A stretch of DNA of 64,000 nucleotides. Origin: Hydractinia symbiolongicarpus (lineage: Eukaryota > Cnidaria > Hydrozoa > Anthoathecata > Hydractiniidae). A model generated the notes under the pieces. It was not told the DNA's origin. It did not search any database and was given only the letters and a program-made list of their open reading frames with translations. Made by a program: the position numbers and the translations under genes. Below, one piece after another: positions 40,855 through 51,425 of the stretch. The stretch spans positions 19,594,001-19,658,000 of the forward strand of contig NC_079883.1 in the NCBI RefSeq assembly GCF_029227915.1, in the 5' to 3' direction. Position 1 is the first letter of the stretch; each line of letters begins with the position of its first letter.

Positions 40855-41453
40855 TCACTCGAGAATTTTTTAGCTTTAAGGGTGCTCTAACCTCACTTAT
40901 AAGCATGCATGTTTTGACTTTTTCAGTCGATCCTTGATATCCTCTCAGCTACTGATCATATTGGTTTCTTCATCGATAAGCATCATATCTGACCGCTCGT
41001 GGCGGTACCAGGGGAACAGCTCCTTTTTTTTTTCTTCGAATATGTTTCAGTAAAGCGGTATACGATTGTGTAAAAAAACCAGAGACTATGCTTTCGATGT
41101 CTGCCTGAGATCGCTAATTCAAGAAGGGACTGTCTCTTTTTATCGAGATTCTCGTTTGATATACAGTTATCGATAATGAACAGTGATTCCTCACCAGCTA
41201 GCAGCGACGATAGTTTTTCAATCCATTCAAAAAGTTGATCCTTGGGATTAATCAGAAAAACGTATTCATCTCGCCAAAGCGAGGATCTCTCGAGGTAAGT
41301 GCTGTTCCATTGTATGGTTGAACACAGGATAATAATGTTGTTAAAATGCTTCTTGTATTCACCCTCGAGGAGATCAAGGACGAGCTGTGTTTTTCCAAAA
41401 CTTGTTGTTCCTGTAACGATTGATGTGTGCGGTTCTAAAACAACATCTATCAT
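40855..41453 (-). pseudogene. A32/FtsK-HerA-type DNA packaging ATPase (copy C)
   Basis: The start is in GAATAAATG. The open part (40,983-41,453, 156 codons) has Walker A 'GTTSFGKT', then 'IILCSTIQWNSTYLERSS' and 'RDEYVFLINPKDQLFEW'. Walker B is 'SLFIIDN', with Asn in place of the second acidic residue seen in copy A, and then 'GRHRKHSLWFFYTI'. The C-terminal 40 codons are broken by stops and shifts to a stop at 40,855. Only 4 bp separate the capsid gene's stop from this ATG. In copy A the ATPase is far away and on the opposite strand to the capsid gene. It would pump element DNA into capsids. Confidence 0.85.
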
Positions 41454-41457
41454 TTAT

Positions 41458-41876
41458 TCAATAATCAATGCTGTGGTATCTACCATCTACGATGTTCAAT
41501 TGCGCATCGCTAAGCAAATAGACGTAGCATTTAATTTCCGGTTCCATCCGCTTTCGTAGTTATATGCAAAGTAATACCATCACTCAATCTCTGCCAAAAT
41601 CTCCCACTACCATGTAAACTATGATCAGGAGATGATCTAAAATCAACAAAAAGTGCATATTTGTCAGTCGCGAATTTCCCTATCGCCACCGTGGAGTCAT
41701 GTTCACCGAAGAGATTCACAATTTGCTCATATTGGTCTTTTGGAAGCATGGAATGGAAATACAATTGGTACATTTGGTGAACCCTCGACAGTGATTGCTA
41801 TTTTTTCAATATTGGGGTTGTAGAAGACTTCATTCGCCCCAGAGTAATCTTTAACTTTTGATGGTTCTAGTAAAGT
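41458..41876 (-). pseudogene. Major capsid protein, C-terminal fragment (copy C)
   Basis: Reads 'DYSGANEVFYNPNIEKIAI', a frame change near 41,760, 'FHSMLPKDQYEQIVNLFG', 'KYALFVDFRSSPDHSLHGSG', 'RLSDGITLHI', another small shift near 41,540, and the end 'CYVYLLSDAQLNIVDGRYHS'. It matches the C-terminal jelly roll of A and B. The 5' side stops exactly at a pure ATC microsatellite (41,877), so the N-terminal part is absent. The gene's stop is followed 4 bp later by the ATPase start. Confidence 0.75.
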
Positions 41877-42163
<287 letters not shown>

Positions 42164-42203
42164 TTTATTTAACGAAAAAACAACTAATAATAAAGCCTGC
42201 ATG

Positions 42204-43215
42204 TTATTCTGACTCTATTATCCTGTGATTCTCATGCTTAGGGGGTGTTGCTGTCACAGTCCGTGACTCTGAAGTGTGACTCACCACATGTGTGGGATGC
42301 TTTGTTGGCACCGGAGTCTTATCAACCTTCTTCACATTAATTTTTTGATTGACACCAATAGAGAAATAATCCTTGCTGATGAGAATTTTATTTGTGAAAT
42401 TCATAATATTACCAATGTGAAGGTTCATATCACTGGGGATCATATAGACGCCATCTCAATCATCAACCCCTCAAACGTTGTCAGGTACAAACGTTGAGCA
42501 TTAATCGCACTGCCTTAATTCCCAATTATCCCAGACCTTGCATTTGCTTGACTCTCGAGGATTAAATAGGCGTAAAATCTAACGCTTTGCGATAATCGTT
42601 CGATACCAATGCGAGTAAGGCCCTGACTTTTTTCAATAATCCAGCGACTCCACGAGTCCTCATCGAAATAACTTGGACCTGAACCAGGATAGTCCTTGCG
42701 ATAAAGTTGCAAACTATGATGAAGATGCTTTCATTCCTCCGATTTTGTTCAGCACCAGACGCACCAAATTTATTAACTAATTGCTGGAGTTTTTGCTAAT
42801 TGAATGGGTTGTTTAAAACGTCGAAATCTTGCCGAACCCGATAGTGAAATTTCGAGTTGGGATAAAATTTTACGGATTTCAAATAGGTATGAAATCGATA
42901 TACGGCACGAACCATTGGCAACTCAGCGTTTAGATGTTGCATGGAAGTACCGCATGTGGACGTTGCACAATAAGCAGGAAAATTAAGTTGGGTTGACCAG
43001 AGGTTAAAGGGCTGACTGCTCCATTCCTTCACTAGCGAACTCGTACCTGAATGAAATTCATAGTCGACAAATATATTTAGAAATTTTACAGTGAAAGAGA
43101 AACCTTTATTATGAATATAGATGTTCTGCGCCGTAAGGTCTTTCCCCTTAAGGCGTTCCAAATATCTCCCATGATTCGGTGCATATTTTGCGTTTGGATT
43201 ATATGAGCAAATCAT
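42204..43215 (-). pseudogene. Membrane-anchored capsid-associated protein (copy C)
   Basis: Starts MICSYNPNAKYAPNHGRYLE (43,213-43,215). 'STQLNFPAYCATSTCGTSMQ' and 'VYRFHTYLKSVKF' follow in one ORF to 42,796. After breaks come 'SWSRWIIEKSQGLTRIGIER' and 'SQSVRFYAYLILESQANARS', then 'MIPSDMNLHIGNIMNFTNK' and a Pro/Thr/His-rich tail to 42,204. It aligns over the full length with copy A (11,388-12,503) and the copy B C-terminal part. The tail helix of copy B is not clear here; the sequence turns into the microsatellite flank. Its start codon is 20 bp from the divergent gene at 43,236. Confidence 0.7.
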
Positions 43216-43238
43216 CGTTCTTTATTTTAAGAAACATG
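43213..43238. promoter_or_regulatory. Near-palindromic divergent start region (copy C)
   Basis: Two divergent ATGs, at 43,213-43,215 (minus) and 43,236-43,238 (plus), are 20 bp apart. The spacer contains TTCTTTATTTTAAGAA, a near-palindrome. It is the same gene pair as the 30-bp palindrome of copy A. Confidence 0.6.
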
Positions 43239-43912
43239 AAGCAATTGTATATCACTGATATCAACAACTCTACAATTTTTAACGATTACCTTGGTCAGGA
43301 CACGAGGATCGCTTTGAAATCGATCAGTATTCGAGGCGGCTGTTTTAATCTTGGTAATGATAAAGCCTTTAATATATGGAAGGAGATATCGGGATCTAAT
43401 CCAGATACCCGGATCTGGATTGTAAAAAGTTTGTACAAAATTGAGGATCTGGCAGCCATTATCAACAAACAGACTGATGGAAAAGTAAAGATATATATCT
43501 TGAATAATGGATATTGCGGGGTTCGTGTGAGTTATGGGTTCAAGGCTAATATTGATGCAGAACTTCGAGGACTCATTGGTTTATCTGATCCGCCCGGTGG
43601 AAAGTACTATACAGCGGGGGATTGTGATGTATACTACATGACCGATGTTTACCAGAGGCTAAGGTTAGTCTGCCCTCAATTAGATGAGGATGATTGCTTG
43701 CTTGATGGTAAAAAATCAAAAATTCTTGCTTTGCTGCCCACCAAAAAAAATTAGATAAGTGGGGAGATATGCTCACCTGGAATTTTGACACTCCGACCTA
43801 TCTTCCGTTGAAAGACTCGACGGACAGGCTCGAGTTCCTGCTGACTGATCAATATCATCCTGAGAAAAATGTGGCTTTCACAGGACTCACGATGCAAATA
43901 TTTATAAAATAA
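43236..43912 (+). pseudogene. Minor capsid (penton-like) candidate 1 (copy C), one frameshift
   Basis: About 225 codons, starting 'MKQLYITDINNSTIFNDYLG'. Conserved 'TRIALKSISIRGGCFNL' and 'SLYKIEDLAAIINKQ', then 'VYYMTDVYQRLRLVCPQLDE'. A length change in an A run at about 43,745-43,752 shifts the frame, after which the family ending continues: 'GDMLTWNFDTPTYLPLKD', 'TDRLEFLLTD', 'FTGLTMQIFI', with a stop at 43,912. The run is the only lesion, so this is among the best-preserved long genes of the three elements. The family is shared with copy A. Single jelly-roll minor capsid is the favoured role, inferred from the closing strand pattern. Confidence 0.7.
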
Positions 43913-43918
43913 AAGAAG

Positions 43919-44478
43919 ATGGATACTATGAAATTATATCCAACCTATTCGCCAAGTGCGCCTGAGGACGATGAAAGTCAAGTGTATAGATTAAAAAAGA
44001 TTGAAGAGATCGAATAGTATCTAAGAATGGAAATCAAAGAGCGGGACGGACTCGCGAAAGGTTCAAGATGCATGGGACTTGGATTATTAGAATCGGGCAG
44101 GCTGGCCTGAGGAATGCTTCAAAAAAGTGAAGCGTCAAATCACAGAAACATGAGAGTATCCGATTACTAGCCGAATCAAAATTGAATTCTGTCGTTGATT
44201 TTTTATCAAAGGCAATCGAAAATGGTGTTATCAGTGACTATGAATTTAGCTAAATCATGCGAGAAAAACAGCGATATATGGTGTTGAAAGAGCAAATACG
44301 CCAACAAGTTAAGCGTATCGTCAATAATGTCAATGAGAGAGAGCGCGCCCAGTTAATTGCAAAAGGTCGACAGGAAGGTAAAAAAACTTCAATCTGTACA
44401 GCATGCCAGCGGTACTTAGTTTCCCCGCCCGCGTATTCGATATTGAGTATAAGTTTTATAGGAAATACTTTCCTATAA
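43919..44478 (+). pseudogene. Hydrophobic-helix capsid-associated protein (copy C)
   Basis: Follows candidate 1 by 6 bp on the same strand, as in copy A. 'MDTMKLYPTYSPSAPEDD' and 'SQVYRLKKIEEIE' open it, then a stop and a deleted, shifted hydrophobic middle. 'SKAIENGVISDYEFS' and 'KEQIRQQVKRIVNNVNERER' close it, in 44,160-44,478. The Gly-rich membrane segments seen in copy B are largely missing. Confidence 0.65.
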
Positions 44479-44482
44479 AAAC
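44453..44482. terminator. Hairpin between convergent genes (copy C)
   Basis: 13-nt arms GTTTTATAGGAAA (44,453-44,465) and TTTCCTATAAAAAC (44,469-44,482, one bulged A) around TAC. The interval is the same as the hairpins of A (9,998) and B (22,565). Confidence 0.55.
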
Positions 44483-44695
44483 TGCATGGTATATAAGCAA
44501 TATCGCAACCGAATACAGCAGTATCAGCATCGATCAGTAGATCCCCATCATGTATTATACGTCGCGATTTTTTAGCGAGTTCTTGCAAATATTCTTCAAG
44601 TTTTTTTTCATATGCAATTTTAACGCAAGGTTTGCCATAAGTTGTGGAAGAACGAGGAACATGCAGTTTTTAGCTTCTTTTTGAAGTGTGTTCAT
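44480..44695 (-). pseudogene. Small SAP-like protein (copy C)
   Basis: The start is in AATAAATG (44,693-44,695) giving MNTLQKEAKN, matching the 'MKALKKEAKA' start of copy B. The SAP helices are mostly deleted. After a frame change, 'KKLEEYLQELAKKSRRIIH' and 'DGDLLIDADT' align with copy B's 'QKNLEEYSRQLSEKQRRVV' and 'DVDLIINRDT'. The end is not clear because later sequence differs between copies. Confidence 0.5.
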
Positions 44696-44747
44696 TTATT
44701 TCATATAGTTGTTATTAACTATATAAAACCATACATACTACAACACA

Positions 44748-45339
44748 CTAAAACTCTCGTCTTCATCATCATCATTAGATTCACTAAGATAATTAGCACC
44801 ATACCTTTCAACCTCCTCATATTTACACTCTTCCAAATAAGTCTGTATGTATTAGTTGCACCCTTGCTTATAAGTACTTCCTATTTTAATGATTGCCGTA
44901 CACTCACAAGATTCCTCGGGTATCTTTTCTTTATGAAAATTAGTTCTAGTTTTATCTTCAAATTCTTTCAATTTGGGGTTGATATAACGATCTTTCTTTA
45001 CACCTAGGTTGGTGAAGTAAGCCCTACTTTCCAACTCCACTTTTTTTAAGATCTCGTCGTATTTACTCAACCACTCAGGATAGTCACCAAAATCAAACGA
45101 AATGGTGAACGCTGAATTCTTACTATATTGAGAGACACACTGAGAGCAGATTTTTTTAGGGGTTTTTATTAGTAACGAGGATATGTTGCCGTCTCACAAA
45201 GCGTTCATCTTTGCCTTAGTTTGCTGGTATGGAATCACTCACCACTAGGTTTTCAATTTTCAACATCTTCGATATTGTAATGTGTGACATTATCGTAAAA
45301 TTCTTTTGATTTAATAATTTTGTCTCCAAATCTCAACAT
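44748..45339 (-). pseudogene. Polinton protein X (copy C)
   Basis: The open core 44,852-45,070 reads 'YDEILKKVELESRAYFTNLG', 'KKDRYINPKLKEFEDKTRTN' and 'ESCECTAIIKIGSTYKQG'. A TAA at about 44,850 precedes 'YIQTYLEECKYEEVERYGAN' and an acidic tail with 'SESNDDDEDES'. Upstream, 'AFTISFDFGDYPEWLS' extends the core, and a possible start at 45,337-45,339 ('MLRFGDKIIKSKEFYDNV') is separated by stops. It matches A and B. The strongly acidic tail is best seen here and recalls SSB tails, but no OB fold is demonstrated. Confidence 0.65.
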
Positions 45340-45348
45340 GCTATTTTA

Positions 45349-45507
45349 TTAATTAGTCAAGCACTTACAAAAACCACCGTTATATAACGTATATTCCTGA
45401 TAACAACGCCAACATAACATTTTCCCTTTCACCACAAGTTTTCTACCACATATGCACTTATCATACTCATCAAGTATACATTCACAATCATCGCACTGTT
45501 CTTTCAT
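45349..45507 (-). CDS. Small zinc protein of Polinton C, intact (52 aa)
   Basis: An uninterrupted ORF from ATG 45,505-45,507 to TAA 45,349-45,351: 'MKEQCDDCECILDEYDKCIC' then 'GRKLVVKGKMLCWRCYQEY' and a 'GFCKCLTN' end. Cysteines are arranged as CxxCxC, CxCG, CxxC, CxC, enough for one or two zinc sites, like a ribbon or treble-clef. Copy A has the same N-terminal half ('DEYDRCTCGRRFVV'). It is flanked by the small membrane gene and protein X in both copies. The function is unknown; a nucleic-acid or protein-binding adaptor is plausible. Confidence 0.6.
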   Translation of the reverse strand: MKEQCDDCECILDEYDKCICGRKLVVKGKMLCWRCYQEYTLYNGGFCKCLTN

Positions 45508-45549
45508 CGTTTTGTTTTATGTTTTCACAAGGAACCATAAAATCCTGCT

Positions 45550-45728
45550 CTATTCTAAATCACGAACCCGATCCTCCAAATCTTTAATTGATCTATCATT
45601 CTCCTTCTCCCTATCAGATTTCTGCACTAGAGCCATAGCCATAAGTGGTAGACAGATATCAACGCCAGATAAAATACCATGACTACTGCATTTTCGAACA
45701 TTTCGAATGTTGATTGTTGTTGCCTCAT
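45550..45728 (-). pseudogene. Small membrane protein of Polinton C
   Basis: The start is in TATAATAAATG (45,726-45,728): 'MRQQQSTFEMFENAVVMV'. A one-step frame change near 45,675 leads to 'DICLPLMAMALVQKSDREKE' and an end 'DRVRDLE' at a stop 45,550-45,552. It matches copy A 9,266-9,442 ('GSAVVM', 'LPLMALALVQ'). Single hydrophobic segment with a charged C-terminal helix, about 59 residues. Confidence 0.55.
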
Positions 45729-45789
45729 TTATTATATATGTTTTTTTTACACAATTTTATCAATATTTTTTTTCAATGCACTATCCACA

Positions 45790-46268
45790 AATTGAGTTTC
45801 TGCAACGGCTCTTGTGCACATGTTCAGGTCCAGGAGATGACTTGAAACATTTGCGACCATGGAGGGATCCCCCCCAACGGCCTGGCTACACAATACCGTT
45901 GTCGATCCGGTACATTCAGGAGCGCCCAGGGGTTGGCCTCAATCGCCTTATTACACAGTTCCTGTGTTTTTAGATGATCCAGAACATACTCGAGCCGAAA
46001 GGGGCACATTTCCTGGGTCTTGAATCGATCTGGAACATGCTTGAGTCACCAGGGGTCCCTTTCAACTGCTTTATTACACATTTCCTGCGCCCTGAGATGT
46101 TCTGGGACAGCCTTGAGCCACCAGGGATCTCCTTCAACTGCCTTATTATACAGCTCCTGCGTTTTAAAATGTTCCGGAACATAGCGGAGCAGCCAGGGCG
46201 CACTCATAATAACAACATTACACATCTCTTAAGTTCTGAAACAATCTGGAATATTTTGAAACCAATTC
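45790..46268 (-). pseudogene. DUF4116-like repeat protein
   Basis: Tandem repeats of about 33 residues on the minus strand: 'SAPWLLRYVPEHFKTQELYN', 'EGDPWWLKAVPEHLRAQEMC', 'KHVPDRFKTQEMC' and 'ANPWALLNVPD'. The PW-L-VP-H-KTQEMC-KAVE consensus is the DUF4116 type found in proteins of large viruses and protists and in cnidarian Polinton neighbourhoods. In-frame stops occur near 46,045 and 46,225. It lies beside a second protein of the same kind (46,323). Confidence 0.55.
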
Positions 46269-46322
46269 ATTTTCCTTTTATTATAAGATTTTTTTGTCAA
46301 TAAATTTTTTTGTATAGGGGTA

Positions 46323-46930
46323 TTACTCCCACAATTTTTCAAGATCATTTTTTTCATCCTCACAAAAACACCAATCTATTACCCTATCAGGATGCCATGT
46401 TAATGGAAGTAGTTAATTGTTTAATTTTAACCTTCTGTACTTTCCGCTGCCGATAAGCAGCCACTAATTCAGACTCAATGCCAACACTTCTACAAATATC
46501 GTCAGTAACAAACAAGTCCAGGACATATTTGAATATATCAGAGTTCTTTTCAAAAGCTCTGATGCACATGTGCTGAGTTTTGAGATGTTTGACGCACGGG
46601 GGAGCCAATTCAACAAATACGGCGCATATCTCCTGAGTAACAAGCCGATATGGGATATACCTTATCAACCGAAAATTCTCTTCAACAACTCTGTTGCACA
46701 TGGCTTGAGTAATAAACCGATATAGGACATACTTTATCAATCGAAGATTCTCTTCAACAGCTTTTTTGTACATTTTATAAGGTGCTTTCAATAAGGCGAT
46801 GAGATCAGCCTTGACTAGCCTAGAGTAACAAGTCAAACCGTAGCTCTTTGCAATTTCACCCAACTCTTTTGGGTGAAATTGCAAAGAGTTTATAAATTGT
46901 TTCAGAGTTACAAGTTTAGTCTTCCATCAC
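46323..46930 (-). pseudogene. SAP-like plus DUF4116-like repeat protein
   Basis: N-terminal SAP/Rho-N-like segment 'ELGEIAKSYGLTCYSRLVKA' and 'DLIALLKAP', then four to five degenerate repeats ('EENLRLIKYVLYRFITQAMC', 'NRVVEENFRLIRYIPYRLVT', 'FKYVLDLFVTDDIC'). After a frame change near 46,400 a typical ending 'WHPDRVIDWCFCEDEK' runs to a stop at 46,323. The open ORF 46,387-46,884 covers most of it. The upstream frame extends past 46,884 without ATG. The SAP domain is disturbed by an inverted-repeat insertion at 46,844-46,888. DNA binding is inferred for SAP; the repeat function is unknown. Confidence 0.55.
46844..46888. repeat. Perfect foldback in the SAP coding region
   Basis: 18-nt arms CTCTTTGCAATTTCACCC and GGGTGAAATTGCAAAGAG around a 9-nt loop. 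Compared with the SAP remnant at 63,148-63,256, the upstream arm encodes extra residues. Confidence 0.9.
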
Positions 46931-47097
46931 CACGATTGAAACCATGAACTGGGTCTTAATTTTACACCTGTTTTAATTGGTACTCATTTGACAATTACCC
47001 TCTTAATGACGTTCTATTTGGAAAAACACGTTTTTGTAAAGACGTTTCCTAAAAAAAACATTCATAAACATGGGTGTTTCTTTTCGTTGTTTCTTAA

Positions 47098-47212
47098 GGC
47101 TCGTTTCCATTCAAATTTTCCGCTTCAGCGGAAAAGGTTTACAAGTTTCTTGCGCGTGCGCACTTTGACAAATTTTTTTTACAGTACGCACGGGCTAACA
47201 AGGAAACGAGCC
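47098..47212. mobile_element. Short MITE (115 bp)
   Basis: Inverted ends GGCTCGTTTCC and GGAAACGAGCC, flanked by TTAA and TAAA, so a TAA duplication is possible. The inside contains GCGCGTGCGCAC and no ORF. Confidence 0.75.
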
Positions 47213-48594
47213 TAAAGAATGAATGCATCGTCCAGAACTGGTTCAACCACAGAAAACAAAATAAATAATTAATCTCAAATGAAGAGGGTTTTGTGTAACA
47301 AAGGCGTGGCATTAAATGGTGAATCGACAAACGCTGCTTGAATAATGTCATTTTAATACGCTTGGCCCACTTACTTTGTTAGATTTATGTACTCAATAAG
47401 CGTATTAACTTTCATCACAATGAGAAATTTTGATACGCGTCCATTGAATTTCATTACAACTCACTCATTTGAAGACCCGTTTGTATTTTGAGGGGGATTT
47501 ATTATTATTTTTCCATTTCATTACAAAAAACAGGATATGTGCGTGATACGTTAAGAAGGAACGATATATTTTTAAATATATTGTGGAAAAATTCAGCTAA
47601 AAAATATGCTTTTTTTTCTTTTCATAAGAATCACAGAATCTTGCGAATTAAGAATATTTAGTATCATGTGTAACAGACAACAACTTTTTCTGGCACCAAA
47701 TAAAATTTGCCAGTAAAACGACTCTTAGTGAAGTGAACATAGTAACTCTTACCAACATAACTCTTTTTTAAACTAAATTAACATGCTTTTTTTTATAAGA
47801 GTAGTGTTTTTTGTTTCCACCCCACGTGAATATTCCTAACTAACAGTTTGATAGAACTTATCGTTATATTGCCATCATGACATTTGGATGAAACTTTGTA
47901 AATAGTTTTAATATATAAAAATTGTATAAAAAATAGCTAACTAGGGACAAGGTAGCCAAACCATAATGACACGATTGAAATGCAAAGATAACTTTGACGA
48001 CGAATAGCATGGGCACGGGTGGCGATGTCAGTTGCTTTATCACCGAAGAGAATTTTTTTTTAAAAAAAGGTGAGGCCTATCAGGGTTCACATTCCTGGTC
48101 CAAATCATTGTACAAAGATCCTTCTTGACCTGATCCACGAGATTTGGATTGGAATTTCGAAAAAGAAGATAATTATGCAATTGAATGAACAGCTGTACCA
48201 GAAATATAAAAAAATGTACAATGAACTAAAATTTGTTATTGCTCCAATCCGGATAACGTCTATTGTGGGCGTTAAAAGTCAAAGTACTAAATGCGATGGA
48301 AATCGTGAACGATGACTTTCATGATTATTTTGTTCTGTCAATCTATATAGTTTTTTAGGGTCAAAATTTGTAAGGATTTCGTAAATCATTTAATTTCATT
48401 TTAGAATAAAGTACGAAAAATAACAAATTAGTACGATGTTACTACTGTTTGCTACTTTTTATAATCTAATTAGTAAGTATGTTTATATCAAGTCCGTTTT
48501 AAAGTCAACACATATATTAAGAATGTTTCTAAGTTTCAAAAGTACTTGTATTTGTGAGTTCACGTTTACTTTTTTCTTTATGTTTATATTTGCT

Positions 48595-48644
48595 AAGGCT
48601 TTTTATACGTTTCTACCCCTTGATAGAAACGTATAAAAAGCCTT
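48595..48644. repeat. Perfect foldback, 21-nt arms
   Basis: Arms 48,595-48,615 and 48,624-48,644 are exact reverse complements (AAGGCTTTTTATACGTTTCT and one more base) around an 8-nt loop CCCCTTGA. Confidence 0.95.
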
Positions 48645-49830
48645 CGCCTTGTAAAGCCTTGTAACTCTGTACCATTTTTACTATATGACATAATAGTATT
48701 TTTTACTCCTTTTTCGATGATCTTCTGAAAGGTATAAATATTTTTTTAAATCTTCAAAAACCTCTACAATAAAATTACCCGTGTTATCCCATGACTGTTT
48801 TATATAATGTTAGATTTAAAAAAAAATATTTTAGGAAAGTGGAGATTTTTAGTAACCTTCAAATTTGTCGTGTTACGACAATGTCAAAATTAAACGTGAC
48901 TTACAACTACACATTTTTCTTTTCACAGGACCAAAAAATATCAGCCTCACTTTTCGTCAGTCTTTTCACCAAGTTGCTTTAAGACGAGAATTTAAATATT
49001 TTGTAATTAAGTTCTATGTTTAAAGAAATAATTCAACTTTAAAATCGTAGCAGATAAAAAGTTTTCTAAATCGCCATCAATATTTTCTTATAGCTTTTAA
49101 AGGAGCATGGTCTCAATTTTAAATTAATTTTAAGCTGATATGATTTTGTTTTAATTTTTTGTAAAGGCACAAGAAAAAAAAACATAACGATAACTCACCT
49201 CAAAATGCTCACTATTCATATCACGTGTATCTTTGACGAATAAAAAGTTATAAAATATTGTAGAGCATTTGTATGAATATTTTAACATATTTTAACTACG
49301 CCTATCTAACACCTAACCTTTCATGTTTCACTGATCCAAATTGACTTAACCCGCCCTACTTTCTTCGACTCTTTTTCCGAGAATGCATAAGTTAACTTAA
49401 TTTAATTTGAAGTGCTATCAGAAAAAAATTCCACGAGATCTTTGTAGCATTCTAAGAGATTTGAGTAAAATTTGTTAGTCAAGTTTATTTTTAAATATCT
49501 TTGCACCAAAAATTCCAGATATAATCAGAGTCGATTCCATTTACGCGGGGTGTGAATGTTTTTAATGTTTTCATTATAACGCAAAAATATATGAATCAAA
49601 CAAGTATTGTTTTTATTCATGTTCTTGTTTTATAGATATTGGTTTCAATTTTACATGAGCCGCTTAGTAACTGCAAGCTTACATGGCATAGTGGAAATAA
49701 CATCCTAAAAGCTGATCTAACCTGCTAAACTGCTATCAACGGGTCCTTTGTTCTGAATGTGTACATTAGATACATCGCCATTTCCAAACTAATTCCTTCG
49801 CAATGCATAGATTGATTCGTAGCTCATTGA

Positions 49831-49868
49831 GTTAACAAGCTAGTATTGCTGAATACTTGCTTGTTAAC
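49831..49868. repeat. Foldback, 17-nt arms with one mismatch
   Basis: GTTAACAAGCTAGTATT and AATACTTGCTTGTTAAC around GCTG. Confidence 0.9.
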
Positions 49869-50449
49869 TGAACGGTTAACTAACGGTTAATTGAACCACC
49901 ACCTCGTGATTACAAAGCAAATCCCGTAACCACCCGAGCCCGCAGTCACTCGACCCCATACCTACTCGACTCCATAACCATTCCGTAATCACTCGACCTC
50001 ATAACACACGGTCACGTAACAAAAACCACGACTTAGAGAAATTCAGTTACAAAAGTGAATCTTGGCCAGTGCTATCTTAAGAGATGAGTCTAAGAATAAA
50101 AAGACTTATGACTATGATCTAGCGAAACAATTTCATGCAAACGTCTTAGAGGTGACTGCATTCGATACATAAGAGTTTGAAAAAAGTACAAACAAAATCT
50201 CTTACCCCACCAATTCCGTAAAAAACTGGAGATTAAAAAAACTGGAGATCAAAAATGAAAGTTTAATATTCTTTATAACGTGTTTCAATATTTCTCACAA
50301 AAGAGTTAGGGAACAGGTGTGATGAAGAACGTCTCTTCTTCTCTTTTTCGACGTTCTTCTTCGCGGTGGTTTTCTAAATATTTTGCAAAACATTTTCCTA
50401 TGTGCTTCTCATAATTTTAAAAATCAAAATTGTTATATGCATAATTTTA

Positions 50450-50500
50450 TGGGCTAGCAATAGTTAATTTTTTTAAAAAAATTTAACTATTGCTAGCCCA
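50450..50500. repeat. Perfect foldback, 18-nt arms
   Basis: TGGGCTAGCAATAGTTAA (50,450-50,467) and its reverse complement (50,483-50,500) around a T/A-rich 15-nt spacer that is itself nearly palindromic. Confidence 0.95.
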
Positions 50501-51425
50501 GCCTGCTGAAATGGAAAATTAAAAAAAATATGATTATAAGAACAACAATAATTTTCAAGAAACATTTGGCGCAATAGCCAACTTGAGCAACCAAACACGC
50601 ATTGGTCTTCCCAAATAGAAAGTGAACAAGTAACAAGTAAGCAACAGTTGAATCCGTAAAATAAGAAACTGAAGGAAGTTGCGCTAAACCAAAAAGCTCG
50701 CTTTGCTTGTAAAAAAGGAGCTGTTTGTAGAGTTGTAAAAAAAGCGCATTGACCATCCTTTCGATATTACATGAAACATCGGAACAAAATTACACGAGAA
50801 TTCGCCAATGACCACAAAAGTTTACAACACAGGACCATATGGGGTAGAACGGCTATTATTAAAATTCAAATAATTTTGAACAAAATTTTTTTTTTTAAAT
50901 GGAATTATTTGACTTCTATGGTCTGCCGTTTAAATTTTCTACCAGCAGTATTATGTGCACATCGTACGCAGAATCAAAAGAGTGGCCTATGTTTTACTTA
51001 AAAAATGTTAGTATTCTGCCATTTATTTCAGGTTGGTGAATTAAAATAGAAGATCTACTCTAGAAGTGCAAATTGAGCGGAAATTCCTGTTTGCTTTAGT
51101 AAGCAAATTTGCTCTACACAATGCGAATTTCCAGGACTATGATTTATCAGTAAATTTACAACTAAAGTAAATCCAGCAAACCAAGTGTCTGTTAAATGTC
51201 CTTATTTGGATGTGAGAGTCATTCTACTAATATGTAAAGTCTAAGAATTGCCAATCACATTGAAGAAAGCATCTGCACATTGCTCTACTTTGCCGACATT
51301 TTTTATATTGTAATGGGAGCAAGCAAGCTGTTCTTCTTCTGGCCAAGCATACTGAGTTACAACGGGTTGTGCTTACATCGTCATCAAGTGATCAAACATA
51401 AAATTTAAATTAGTAACGTTGTTAT

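Larger units (their letters stand above)
47213..51425. other. Noncoding AT-rich region with foldbacks
   Basis: I see no supported gene. ORFs such as 48,070-48,315 and 51,656-52,027 lack recognisable features. Three short-loop inverted repeats (48,595, 49,831, 50,450) are listed separately. Around 49,910-50,010 there are degenerate repeats of CTCGAC-CATAAC. Confidence 0.4.
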
